A stretch of 64,000 nucleotides of DNA from Streptomyces caelestis (GTDB lineage: Bacteria > Actinomycetota > Actinomycetes > Streptomycetales > Streptomycetaceae), in assembly GCF_014205255.1 (NCBI RefSeq), contig NZ_JACHNE010000001.1, positions 5,084,001 through 5,148,000 of the forward strand. Reading direction: 5' to 3'. A program made the translations under genes and the position numbers. Each line of letters opens with the position of its first letter. The first letter of the stretch is position 1. Shown in pieces: positions 42,398 to 51,187 of this stretch. The notes under the pieces were generated by a model. The model saw only the letters and a program-made list of their open reading frames with translations. It searched no databases and was not told where the DNA came from.

Positions 42398-42695
42398 AGT
42401 GGCTCCCCGTGAGAAACAGAGTTCAGTTAGGGCACTGACGGTACCGGTGAGGTTTCCTGTTTCACCAGAGCGAACTTCCTGGAAGAGACGGGCAATCCAG
42501 ATGTATGGGACTCTCGCCGGGGGGTGATGGAGTGGGGCCGATGAACCTCCGCCGAGGATCAATGGTCGCTAGTGTGAATCCCGCTTCGCAAATGTTGCAC
42601 AACTGCACAAGGGTCTCGCGACGCTTGGATCGACGCCCGCCCCTCATGGGATCATCCGTTGTCATGCCGATGATCTACCTCTGAGGACGAGCACC
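42398..42695. promoter_or_regulatory. Divergent promoter region between pairs 2 and 3
   Basis: The part next to pair 2 (42398-42479) repeats the upstream region of pair 1. The part before pair 3 contains the tandem heptamer TGCACAA (42596-42602) and TGCACAA (42604-42610), an 8-base direct repeat. No gene is seen. Confidence 0.5.
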
Positions 42696-43358
42696 ATGCT
42701 GACCGCGCACCGGAGGGTGGCCGCGGCCTGCCTCCTTACTGCTGTCACCTTCTCTGTGGCTGGTTGCAGCAGCGGTTCGGACGACGGATCGATCAGCGAC
42801 AAGATTGCGGGAGCGGATGCGGGGGAGTCGGGGTCGTCTGCGCCGTCCGCGTCCGCTTCGGCCGACAAGGATGCGCCGACCTTCGACTTTCCGACGGATG
42901 TCAAGGTGAGCGTGGAGAGGGAGCCGACGGGGGACCCTGCGAAGGACGCGATCCTGCGGGATGTCGCCTACTCGGCCGAGGCCCGCCTCGAGGGCTTCGT
43001 CAAGGGGGATGGCCGAGCCGCCAACCTGAACCGCTACTTCACCGGGCCTGCCCTGACCTACTGGAACAAGCGGATCACGGCCGTGAAGCAGCAGGGGCTG
43101 ACGAGCACGGGCTCCTATCGCTACTACGACTTCGAGGTCACGGATATCGCCAACGAAAAGACGGCGGCGGTCCGTTACTGCGAAGACCAGCGGAAGGCGT
43201 ACTCCAAGGAGATCAAGACCGGCAAGGTTCGGCGCACGCAGCCGAGCAACGACGACTTCGTCGAGACCACGCTTCAGGCTGCGAAGAACTCTCGCGGTGA
43301 CTGGCAGGTGCAGCAGACGAGCTGGAAGAAGGCGGCGGCATCGTGCGTGCAGAGGTGA
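42696..43358 (+). CDS. Lipoprotein of lipoprotein/exported pair 3
   Basis: The 220-residue product has a signal peptide and lipobox V-A-G-C (SVAGCSSGSD), then SDKIAGADAG and a Ser/Ala linker. The mature domain reads FPTDVKVSVEREPTGDPAKDAILRD, matching the D-P-T-K-D-A-V-L element of pair 4, and YYDFEV with cysteines in VRYCED and AASCVQR. It overlaps its partner by GTGA. It is the most divergent of the four lipoproteins. Confidence 0.85.
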   Translation: MLTAHRRVAAACLLTAVTFSVAGCSSGSDDGSISDKIAGADAGESGSSAPSASASADKDAPTFDFPTDVKVSVEREPTGDPAKDAILRDVAYSAEARLEGFVKGDGRAANLNRYFTGPALTYWNKRITAVKQQGLTSTGSYRYYDFEVTDIANEKTAAVRYCEDQRKAYSKEIKTGKVRRTQPSNDDFVETTLQAAKNSRGDWQVQQTSWKKAAASCVQR

Positions 43359-43615
43359 GCTCCATCGGTCCGGCGCTGAGGGCGGTCGCGGGCTTGGTCT
43401 TCGTCGTGGCGGCGATGGCCAGTTCCCCGGTGTACGCGGTCGACGAGTTCAACGGAGACGGGGATCAGGGAGGCTCCGCTACCGAGCAGCCGGAGGCGAA
43501 CAAGGGCGCTGACTCCGGCAAGGGCTCCATCGGAGCCCACATCCGCATCAACCAGGACGTGACCGTCAAGGAGGCCCAGGCCGTGAACCGAGCAAGTGGC
43601 ATGAGCCATGGCTGA
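43355..43615 (+). CDS. Shortened exported protein of pair 3
   Basis: From the GTG at 43355 the product has only 86 residues. It keeps a signal peptide (AVAGLVFVVAAMASSPVYA), a low-complexity stretch and the family ending DVTVKEAQAVNR, extended by ASGMSHG. The whole central domain of about 260 residues found in pairs 1, 2 and 4 is missing. The GTGA overlap is preserved. It could be a deletion remnant or a minimal functional form; the intact signal and ending leave both open. Confidence 0.7.
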   Translation: MSSIGPALRAVAGLVFVVAAMASSPVYAVDEFNGDGDQGGSATEQPEANKGADSGKGSIGAHIRINQDVTVKEAQAVNRASGMSHG

Positions 43616-44261
43616 GGGCGTGGTTCGAGCCGGGCGGGGTGGGCCGGAGGTTTGGTGGCGAGCCGACGTCGTCCGATGGTCGGTGTTCAACCTTGCTTGC
43701 GCAGGTGGCTCCTTGGGACTCGCCTGGCTCAGCCCCGTCGTGCCGTTGTGGACGCCGCTGCGCGCGGTGGCCCTGCTCCTCGCCTGGATCGTGCTGCCCC
43801 TGGCATCGGTTCTCGTGCCGGTCGTGCTGTTGCGGAGGGTTCCGCGCAAGCAGCGGAAGGTCGCGTGGCAGCTCGTCGTTCCCGTCGTGGCGGGGGTGGC
43901 GCTGGGCATTTTCGGTACCGGAGCCGGTGATCAGGCCGCCCTGTCCGAGCGGGGCGAGTGGGCCGACGCCGTGGTCGTGCGCAAGGACAGCACCAAGACC
44001 AACTACTGTGGCCTACGGATGGTCGGCGGCCGCGAGATCTCTCCCTCGCTCTCGGAGGGGAACGGGTGCCGGGACTGGGTGGAGGTTGGTTACAAACTGC
44101 GTGTCCGATACGACCCCGCAGGCGTCGCCGGCCCGGCCACCGATGTGGAGCGCAGCTCGGACGCCGGACTCCTTACGGTTCTTTTCGGCCTCGCGGTCGT
44201 GATGGGCACATGGGGCGGCGTGCGGCAGAGTCGGTGGGACAGGGAGTACGTCCCGGCGTGA
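43608..44261 (+). CDS. Membrane protein downstream of pair 3
   Basis: The 217-residue product starts eight bases before the previous stop. It has helices VFNLACAGGSLGLAWL, LRAVALLLAWIVLPLASVLVPVVLL, LVVPVVAGVALGIFG and a last one, LLTVLFGLAVVMGTWG. Between the third and fourth lies an external domain with two cysteines (NYCGLRMVGG and NGCRDWVEV), likely disulfide-bonded. It is loosely like the other membrane proteins of this region. Its function is unknown. Confidence 0.78.
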   Translation: MAEGVVRAGRGGPEVWWRADVVRWSVFNLACAGGSLGLAWLSPVVPLWTPLRAVALLLAWIVLPLASVLVPVVLLRRVPRKQRKVAWQLVVPVVAGVALGIFGTGAGDQAALSERGEWADAVVVRKDSTKTNYCGLRMVGGREISPSLSEGNGCRDWVEVGYKLRVRYDPAGVAGPATDVERSSDAGLLTVLFGLAVVMGTWGGVRQSRWDREYVPA

Positions 44262-44274
44262 GCGGACGTCGTGC

Positions 44275-45228
44275 TCAGTACATCGCTTCCTTCTGCACCT
44301 CGATCTGCCTGAACTGCACCCACCGCCCCAGCCGTTCGTATCGCCCTGCCACCACGAACAGCACGAACGGCGCCGGAAGCCCGACCAGGGCCACAGCCCA
44401 CACCGGCAGGAGCCACCCCAGTTGGGACACGCACAGGCAGCAGGCCAGGATCGCCGCTGCCGTGCGGGCGAATGACCTGGCGTCGTCGGTCATCCTGCGG
44501 CGGCTGTCCGCCGAGTTCGTGATCAGGGCGCCGGCGCGCATGCCCAAGGCGGCACCCGCCAGTGCGCCCCAGAGGAGGCCGCCAGGCAGGAACATCGCCG
44601 GGTAGCCGTCGTGGGGAAAGCTGAAGTTGAGGCCGGAGATCAGGCCTGTGACCGCGCCGAGGAAGGTGCAGCAGAGCACGGTGACCGCGGTGAGTTGGTC
44701 TCGGATCTGGGTGGAGAGGGGGCTGTCGTTGTCGCTTCGTACCTCTCTCACCTCACGGAAGACGCCGCCCGAACCGACGACGAACACCGGCGTGCCGATC
44801 ACCATCAGGATCGCGCCTCCGAACAAGCCTCCCTCCTTGCCCGGGGCGTCCGGAGCCGGGAAGAAGTCCCGTACCTGCCATGCCACCGCCGCCATCAGTA
44901 CGACGTACAGCCAGTAGCTAGCGATCAGCGCCCAGCCCGCGCCGATCCGGGCACGTCGTGCGAGTGCCAGGGGAGTGTGCAAGAGGCCTGCGACGGGGAT
45001 GGCGATCAGGGCCCAGACGAAGATGAAGGCGTCCGAGGCACGGTCCTCGGCCCGGACCCTCTCGAAGAGTTCAGGGACGGCGGAGAGGCCGAGTCGCTCC
45101 GGTGTCGCCGTCAGCAGCAACGCCAGGACCAGGGAGGCGGCCCCCGCCGTGGTGCCGGCTGCGATCCGCGCGGACTTGCCCCGCCGGGTCGGTGTCCCGC
45201 TCGCCCCTCCGTCCCTCACCGTGGTCAT
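44275..45228 (-). CDS. Polytopic membrane protein of unknown function
   Basis: The 317-residue product has about seven hydrophobic helices, among them AASLVLALLLTATP, FIFVWALIAIPVAGLLHTPLAL, WLYVVLMAAVAWQV, AILMVIGTPVFVVGSGGV, LTAVTVLCCTFLGAVTGLISGL and LPVWAVALVGLPAPFVLFVVAG. The N-terminus is short and basic. It is convergent with the pair 3 membrane gene across 13 bases. No family is recognised. Confidence 0.8.
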   Translation of the reverse strand: MTTVRDGGASGTPTRRGKSARIAAGTTAGAASLVLALLLTATPERLGLSAVPELFERVRAEDRASDAFIFVWALIAIPVAGLLHTPLALARRARIGAGWALIASYWLYVVLMAAVAWQVRDFFPAPDAPGKEGGLFGGAILMVIGTPVFVVGSGGVFREVREVRSDNDSPLSTQIRDQLTAVTVLCCTFLGAVTGLISGLNFSFPHDGYPAMFLPGGLLWGALAGAALGMRAGALITNSADSRRRMTDDARSFARTAAAILACCLCVSQLGWLLPVWAVALVGLPAPFVLFVVAGRYERLGRWVQFRQIEVQKEAMY

Positions 45229-45356
45229 CCGTCTCCCTCTCCTGTGAAGCTCGCGGTTCCGCCCCTACAGCCAGAGCCCCGAAACTACGCTCGCGCCCCA
45301 TGCGTAACTGACACCCGGCTCAACCAGCAGGTCGACCTCGGCACGCTCTCCGCCGG

Positions 45357-45841
45357 GTGCCGCGCGGTGAGGGCACCAACTACCCGGTCGTGGGCTCCGG
45401 CAGCCGCGAGGGACTGTCGCAGCAGGACCGAAAGGAACTGAACACCGGCTCGACCGAGGGGCGCCGTACCGACTCGGATCCTGCTGCAGACCGGGGCGAA
45501 CGGCACGACGATGCTCAGCCGAGTTCTCGCTGGGCGGCCTCGACCTGCTCGTGCGGACCGTGGAACGCAACACCGGCGTGCACATCGACCACTACGCGGA
45601 GATCGGCTTCGCCGGTTTCGTGGGGTGGTGGACGCGGTCGGCGGCGTGGACCTGTGCCTGGACAAGCCCGTGCGGGACGAGGACTCCGGCGCCGACCTGC
45701 CCGTCGGCTGCCAGACCCTCGACCCGCGCTGAGGCGCTGGCCTTCGTACGGCAGCGCAAGCAAGGGGACCTGGGCCGCACCCACAACCAGCAGAAGTTCC
45801 TCGCCGCCCTCGCCCGCAAGGTCGTCAGGGCAGCGCGGTGA
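45357..45841 (+). pseudogene. Shattered LytR-CpsA-Psr (LCP) family gene
   Basis: Fragments in three frames line up as one LCP protein: GSREGLSQQDRKELNTGSTEGRRTD, then LVRTVERNTGVHIDHYAEIGFAGFVG, then VVDAVGGVDLCLDKPVRDEDSGADLP, then AEALAFVRQRKQGDLGRTHNQQKFL. LCP enzymes attach glycopolymers to peptidoglycan, and the R-x-R and polyprenyl-phosphate-binding regions are recognisable. At least three frameshifts and the loss of the N-terminal membrane anchor make it non-functional. Confidence 0.85.
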
Positions 45842-45906
45842 AGTGGGACGACCGGCGGGCCCGCGCCCTGTTCCCGGCCCCGCGCGACGACCGGCCGCCC
45901 GGCTGA

Positions 45907-47151
45907 TCAACCCGCCTCGGCGCGACGCGAGTTGAACCCATCCAGCGGTGACGCCAGCGACCCGTACCCCGTCGCCGACCACACGCTCCGCGCGGCCGGG
46001 AGCTCGAAGTAGGGGACGGTACGGCCGTCCCCGTCCCTGTCCGTGAGCACGTCCGGGGCGCGGCGGTCCCGCAGCGCGTCCGCGCAGTCCTGGCACACCG
46101 CCACGTCGAGCCGGTCCCGGCGGCCCAGCGGACGCCAGCCGGTGCGGAGGGCGGCACGGCCGTGCAGGGGGTGGAAGAAACAGAGGGGAAGGCCGGGGGA
46201 GCCGGACAGGGCGTCGCGGCCCTCCTGCGCCAGGGCCAGGGCGCCCGCCAGGTCCGGCATGCCACGGGCCTCGTCGAGGACCCTCCCTGCGGCGGCGTAC
46301 GCGTCGAGGGCCTGCTGGAGATCCGCTGTCGTGGAGACGTCGGCCGCCTGCGTCGCCTCGCCGAGAGCCAGCACCTCCGCCTCCGCCCGGCGCCGCAGCT
46401 CCGCCTCGTCGGCCGCGCGGGCCGTGGCGAACACCAGCTGGGGAAAGGCCGGAACGGCCGAAGCGGCCCTGCGGGAACGGGAGCGGAGCAGGGCGCGGGT
46501 CGCGAGCGCGGTCAGGGCCAGGGCCGGTACGGCTGCCAGGGGCCACAGCCACCAGCGCGAGTCGCCGGGCTGCCCGGGGTTCGGCTTCCTTGCGGGGGCG
46601 GCGTCGTTCAGGTCGTTCATCGCCTCCTCGTACCGCTGTGCGCCCTTCCCCTCCGCCACCAGCTCCACCGCCTTGGCGGTCAGGTCGGCCAGCCCCGCGT
46701 CCCGTGTCTCGTCCAGGAATCCGACGGCGGCCACGGCGTCTCGGGCCTGGTGGGTGTCGGCGGGCCACTCGTAGCCGTTCAGGGTGTCCGGGAAGTCGCC
46801 GTCCGTCGTGATCAGGATGAGGTCCCGCTGGTCCGGGATCCGGTCGCGGACGATCGCGGCCAGGACGTCGGACTCGCCGTCGAACGCGTCGCCCTTGGTG
46901 AGCGGCGTGAGAACGACCTTGATCGGCAGGCCCGTCCGGCGGATCCGGTCCGCCAACTGCCGCTGCCGGGAGCGCGGTACGGCATCGGCGTACGCCTCGT
47001 CGACGTAGACGGGCGAGGTGCGCAGGGCCTCGGCGATGCGCTGACCGGCGCTCGGGGCGCCGCCGTCCGCCGCACGGGCCGGCGTGGTGGTGAGCGCCGC
47101 CAGCAGCAGGGCCGCGAGGACGGTGATCACGCGCTTGACGTCAGTGGACAC
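45907..47151 (-). CDS. Exported membrane-anchored protein, paralog of the upstream gene
   Basis: The 414-residue product begins at a GTG inside the end of the gene at 47141. It has a signal peptide (VITVLAALLLAALTTTPARA), an extracellular domain starting IAEALRTSPVYVDEAYADAVP with a TPM-like alternation of strands and helices (VVLTPL, DLILITTDGDF), and a membrane helix (WWLWPLAAVPALALTALATRALL). The cytoplasmic helical domain has cysteine motifs FFHPLHGRAAL and VCQDCADALRDR. The repeated use of C-x-x-C in a small domain suggests metal binding. Its function is unknown. Confidence 0.72.
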   Translation of the reverse strand: MSTDVKRVITVLAALLLAALTTTPARAADGGAPSAGQRIAEALRTSPVYVDEAYADAVPRSRQRQLADRIRRTGLPIKVVLTPLTKGDAFDGESDVLAAIVRDRIPDQRDLILITTDGDFPDTLNGYEWPADTHQARDAVAAVGFLDETRDAGLADLTAKAVELVAEGKGAQRYEEAMNDLNDAAPARKPNPGQPGDSRWWLWPLAAVPALALTALATRALLRSRSRRAASAVPAFPQLVFATARAADEAELRRRAEAEVLALGEATQAADVSTTADLQQALDAYAAAGRVLDEARGMPDLAGALALAQEGRDALSGSPGLPLCFFHPLHGRAALRTGWRPLGRRDRLDVAVCQDCADALRDRRAPDVLTDRDGDGRTVPYFELPAARSVWSATGYGSLASPLDGFNSRRAEAG

Positions 47152-49201
47152 CTGCGGTCTCCCTCACCTTGTCGATGAACCGGGCGATTCCGCCGGGTAC
47201 GGCGGACAGGGGGCCGTCGGTCGCGTCGTAGTACGGCGGCCGGCCGCCGTCACCGGGCGCGGAGCCGGGCAGCTTCAGCAACCTGCCCGGGATACCGCCG
47301 GGTTGGGCGATGGCCGTGTCACGGCAGGACTCGCAGACGGGGAGCAGGCGCCGCCTGCGGTTGTGTGCCGATACGCGCACGCGGTGACGGCTGACGGCGG
47401 GCCCGTGCAGGGGGTTGACGCCGCAGCACAGGTCGTAGGAGTCGCCGGTGAGCGCGGCCCGGCCCGCCCGGGCGAGCACGACGACGGCGGCCAGGGTCGC
47501 GGGACCCGCCCCCGGCCTCCGGGCGCGGTCGGGGTCGCCGTCGAGGAGGAGCAGCGCCGCGTCGAGGCAGTCCCAGGCGCGGGGGTGCCCGTCCGGCTCG
47601 GTGAACTCCCTCGTGAAAGCCCTGAGTTCCGCCTGCGCAGTACGCCTGAGGTAGGACGCCGACGGCTCGTTCGGGGAGGTGAGGGGCAGGAGGCGGGCCG
47701 GGTCGGGGGCGGGCGAGCGCCGCCGCCGCAGGCCGGTGACGATCCACGTCGCCCCGGCCACGACACCGGACAGCAGGACTGCCAGGAAGGCGCCCACGAA
47801 CAGGCCTGGCCAGAAGTCGGTGGCGAAGAGGGGCGGGAGGGCCTTCTCGGCGGCGGGACTCGGGGCAGCGGCCGGCGAGGGTTCCGATCCGGGCCGGTCC
47901 GTGCGCGGGGTCTCGTCGAGGAAGGCCATCAGCCGGTCGAGGCGCTCGCCGAGGAGGTGGTCGTCGGCCTCGTCCGCCCTGCTGTCGCCGAACGTGACGG
48001 AGTCCGGCAGCTCGAAGGACAGGTGGTTGGTGTCCAGGCGCAGGCCGTGGTTGTAGAAGTCGATCGTGCCGTCGTCGGGATCGGCGACCACGTACAGGCC
48101 GTCCTGGCGCACCTTGGCGTGCACCGCCGCGGCGAACAGCATCGAGTCACCGGCCGACTCGCTCCCGGGGGTCTGCGGCACGACCGAGACGAAGACCGGT
48201 CCGCCCCCTTCGGAACGCCGGAAGTCCCGGATCTGCTCGTGCAGCCGGTCCAGTCGGCGGGCGTCGAGCACCCGCGGGCTCTCCGGATCGGCGTACACGG
48301 GGTCCTGCTTGAGGCCTGCCGCCACCCGTTCGACGCGGGCGGACAGGTCGGCGGGGGTGGGCGGTGGCGCCGCGCTGGATGTGGTCTGGTCGAAGACGGT
48401 GGTGGCGGTGAGGGCGACGGCGGTGGCGGTGAGGACGGCCGCGCCAGGGACGACCCAGCGGGGGACGCGCCGCTCGGCCCCGGAACGCCGGCGGCGACGC
48501 CTCGCGTACCCGGCCGTCAGCAGGATCAGCAGGGGTACGCCGGTGAGCAGGATCCCGGTGAGGAACGACTGGTTGCGGCGGTCGGACGGGCCGATGTACA
48601 GGTCGGCGGGTTCGTCGTCCCGGTACTTCTCACGGGCCGCCTCGGCTCGGGCCGTTGCCCTCTCGTCGCCCAGGGACACGACATCGACGAAGCGCTTGAA
48701 GCTGAGCAACGGCCCCGCGTCGGCAGGGAGTTCGTAGCGCGTGACGGTCAAGGCGGCGTCGGCCGGCGCGCGCACGCCGTAGGCCGTGGCCTCCGCGACC
48801 TCCATGCCGTCGACCAGTACGTACAACCCGTCCCGGCCGAGCCGGTCGTGCACCGCGCCGAGCAACTGCTCACCGGACAGGCTGCTTTGGGCGGGCAGGA
48901 CCAGGACGTAGGTCGGGACGCCGGTCTTCTTCGCGAGCCTCGCGAAGCCGGAGGCCGCGGACCGGGGGATCTCGCGGGGGAGTTGGTCGGTGACGTGGAC
49001 CGGGTCTTCGCGGAGGCGGTCGGCGAGGTAGGCGGCCTGGGTGGCGGGGGCGCTGTCCGCCGCCAGGGCCGGGGTGGCGTTTGCGAAGAGAGCCGTCGTC
49101 AGCGTACAGAGGGCGAGGAGCAGGAGGAGGACGCGGGACCGGTGTCCGCTCGATGCCCCTGTCCGTGCTGCTTGTTCCCTGTTCGCCGTGACTGCTCTCA
49201 C
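47141..49201 (-). CDS. Large exported protein with two TPM-like extracellular repeats
   Basis: The GTG at 49201 gives 686 residues. A signal peptide is followed by YLADRLREDPVHVTDQLPREIP and, after two membrane helices (near 220 and 255), by VAAGLKQDPVYADPESPRVLD. The same domain therefore appears twice, and once more in the gene downstream (ALRTSPVYVDEAYADAVP). A third helix (FVGAFLAVLLSGVVAGATWIV) leads to a cytoplasmic domain with CCGVNPLHGPAV and LPVCESCRDTAI, equivalent to that of the downstream protein. The pair overlaps by 11 bases. Neither function nor substrate is known. Confidence 0.75.
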   Translation of the reverse strand: MRAVTANREQAARTGASSGHRSRVLLLLLALCTLTTALFANATPALAADSAPATQAAYLADRLREDPVHVTDQLPREIPRSAASGFARLAKKTGVPTYVLVLPAQSSLSGEQLLGAVHDRLGRDGLYVLVDGMEVAEATAYGVRAPADAALTVTRYELPADAGPLLSFKRFVDVVSLGDERATARAEAAREKYRDDEPADLYIGPSDRRNQSFLTGILLTGVPLLILLTAGYARRRRRRSGAERRVPRWVVPGAAVLTATAVALTATTVFDQTTSSAAPPPTPADLSARVERVAAGLKQDPVYADPESPRVLDARRLDRLHEQIRDFRRSEGGGPVFVSVVPQTPGSESAGDSMLFAAAVHAKVRQDGLYVVADPDDGTIDFYNHGLRLDTNHLSFELPDSVTFGDSRADEADDHLLGERLDRLMAFLDETPRTDRPGSEPSPAAAPSPAAEKALPPLFATDFWPGLFVGAFLAVLLSGVVAGATWIVTGLRRRRSPAPDPARLLPLTSPNEPSASYLRRTAQAELRAFTREFTEPDGHPRAWDCLDAALLLLDGDPDRARRPGAGPATLAAVVVLARAGRAALTGDSYDLCCGVNPLHGPAVSRHRVRVSAHNRRRRLLPVCESCRDTAIAQPGGIPGRLLKLPGSAPGDGGRPPYYDATDGPLSAVPGGIARFIDKVRETAGVH

Positions 49202-49284
49202 CGGTGTGCCCCCCGACGGTCCGATCGCTGTCCGGGCGGCACTCTACTCGGGGCTTCGCGATTCGCTGCAGCGCATCTGCCGGG

Positions 49285-50001
49285 TCAGCCCAGCTTCGCG
49301 TTCTGGGCCTTCACCACCGCCGCCGGGAGCTTCGCGTCGCCCGGCCTGTCCTGGACCATGGCCATGCCGTCCACGGCGACGTAGGCGGCGATGACATCGC
49401 CCTTGCGGACGGCCTGGGCGTGCAGGGTGTGGGTGATGCCCTGGAAGGGCATCGTGGCGCGGAAGGCGAGTGACTCGTCACCGGCCTTCGCCACCGGCTC
49501 CTCGACGGTCACGGAGTCGTACGTCACCGTGCCGTTCGCCTTCGCCGTGAAGCCGCCGCCGCACGAGTCGACGCCCTTGGCCAGCCCGGCGAACGCGGAC
49601 TCGGCCTTGCCGGGCGCGTACGTCGTGAGCGTGATGTACGTGAACTTGCTGCCCTGCGGGACATAGTGGGTCAGGTCGCCCTGCGGCTCGCCGAGGGACA
49701 GCTGGTTCATCGTGTAGGCCAGTGGGGCGCAGGCCGGCTTCTCGACCGTGACGTCGTCCGGGGACTTGGCGAAGAGGTACTTGTCGTCCCCCTTGTCCCT
49801 GGAGGTGGCCTTCACGTCCAGCCCCGGCACGTCCGCCTTCGTGATCATGAGCTTCGCGAGTCGCTCGGCCGGGGTCACCTGCTTCGCCCGTGCGGCGGTG
49901 GGCCGGGGTTCACCGGTCGCCGAGTCCGGGTCGGCGCTGCCGCCGCACGCGGTGAGGGACAGCAGGGACAGGGTGGAGACGGCGAGCGCGGCTCGCTTCA
50001 T
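49285..50001 (-). CDS. Lipoprotein of unknown function
   Basis: The 238-residue product has a typical lipobox (LLSLTACGGS), a short linker and a beta-rich mature domain with YVPQGSKFTYITLTTYAPGKAESAFAGL and VDSCGGGFTAK. Two cysteines (KPACAP and DSCGGG) may pair. It resembles sensor-type lipoproteins but is not clearly related to the four pair lipoproteins. It is upstream of and divergent from the pilus operon. Confidence 0.82.
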   Translation of the reverse strand: MKRAALAVSTLSLLSLTACGGSADPDSATGEPRPTAARAKQVTPAERLAKLMITKADVPGLDVKATSRDKGDDKYLFAKSPDDVTVEKPACAPLAYTMNQLSLGEPQGDLTHYVPQGSKFTYITLTTYAPGKAESAFAGLAKGVDSCGGGFTAKANGTVTYDSVTVEEPVAKAGDESLAFRATMPFQGITHTLHAQAVRKGDVIAAYVAVDGMAMVQDRPGDAKLPAAVVKAQNAKLG

Positions 50002-50447
50002 GGGTCACTCCGTGGGGGGGGAGGGGGACAAAGCGAAGATCATGGCACGGTGAGTCCGGCATCACGTGAGTGAATCGTGTGGGCCTCATGGCCGGTACGT
50101 GACGAAGGCCCCGGTCGCCGGACGCCCGTCCACCCGCGGTGGATTCGCTCCCGCACAGCGAACGATGCGTCGGCGTCCCGCCATCAACGGGTTTGTCCAG
50201 CCTTGAAGTTGCAGATGGATAACGGTGTGTGTGGTGAGGCGTAGGACGCCGGACGCGCCTTGAGGGGCTTATGTGTGGCTGATACGGTGCGATGGCTTGA
50301 CACTCACCCCAGTGCTGGCTATTCGCCCAGGTCGGGCGGCTGCGTCCGGCCCGTCCCGCACTTCTCGGTGCGGGGAGGCGCGGGTGAAGTGTCGCATTAT
50401 GAAGGCAAATTGACAGACATATTCTTGGGTGTACGGGGAGCGGTTGC
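50002..50447. promoter_or_regulatory. Intergenic region upstream of the Tad pilus operon
   Basis: This region of 446 bases holds no supported gene. A candidate vegetative promoter for the pilus operon is TTGACA (50297-50302), 17 bases, then TATTCG (50320-50325). A second TTGACA lies near 50410, close to the start codon, without a good -10 partner. Confidence 0.5.
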
Positions 50448-51170
50448 GTGAAGATCCAAGAGCGTACGGGGGCGGGCGCCGGTCGTTCCGCCGCTCCGGC
50501 TCAGCCGTCGGTCGGTGACCGGCTTCCCACACCGCCTCGCGAGCGCAAACCGGCACTGGCCGCGCTCGCGGTGCTGCTCATCCTGGTGGGTGCGCTGGGA
50601 GTGACGATGCTCGTGCTCCAGGTCGGTGACCGGGTCGAGGTCGTCAAGGTGACGGACGAGATCCAGGCCGGGGAGTCCGTCGGTGACAACGTGACCTCGG
50701 TGATGGTCGCGGCCGACGACAGCATCAACTACATCAAGTGGTCGCAGTTGGGCACGCTGAAGACCCTCAAGGCCAAGTCCACGATCTACAAGGACACGGT
50801 CGTGATGGGCCAGATGTTCGCCAAGAAGGCCAGCCTCCCCGCCGGCAAGGCCGCCGTCGGCCTCGCCCTCAAGGAGGGCCAGTACCCGTCTGACATCAAG
50901 GCCGGTGACGTCGTCTCCGCCTACCGCGTCAGCACCAGCGGCTCCCCCTCGAACAGCACCGACGACAGCACCGGCTCGAGCGGCACCTCGTCCTCCGGCG
51001 GCGCCATCGTCGATGACGCGCGCGTGAACAGCGTCGAGGACGACAGCGACGCCACCGTGAGCACCGGCAACCTCTCGCTCACCGTCCTCGTCGACGAGTC
51101 CGACGCGGCCGCGCTCGCCTCCGCGGCGGCCGCGAACCAAGTCGCCATCGTGCACGTCCCCGGCAACTAG
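50448..51170 (+). CDS. SAF domain protein (CpaB/RcpC-like) of the Tad pilus
   Basis: The 240-residue product starts at a GTG. After a basic/proline-rich N-terminus it has one membrane helix (LAALAVLLILVGALGVTMLVL), then an SAF domain with VEVVKVTDEIQAGESVGDNVTSVMV and AGKAAVGLALKEGQYPSDIKAGDVVSAY, and a serine-rich linker before a final beta segment. CpaB/RcpC proteins sit in the envelope and help pilus assembly. It is the first gene of the operon, 17 bases before the CpaE-like gene. Confidence 0.85.
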   Translation: MKIQERTGAGAGRSAAPAQPSVGDRLPTPPRERKPALAALAVLLILVGALGVTMLVLQVGDRVEVVKVTDEIQAGESVGDNVTSVMVAADDSINYIKWSQLGTLKTLKAKSTIYKDTVVMGQMFAKKASLPAGKAAVGLALKEGQYPSDIKAGDVVSAYRVSTSGSPSNSTDDSTGSSGTSSSGGAIVDDARVNSVEDDSDATVSTGNLSLTVLVDESDAAALASAAAANQVAIVHVPGN

Positions 51171-51187
51171 AAGGCGGCACCCCACCC

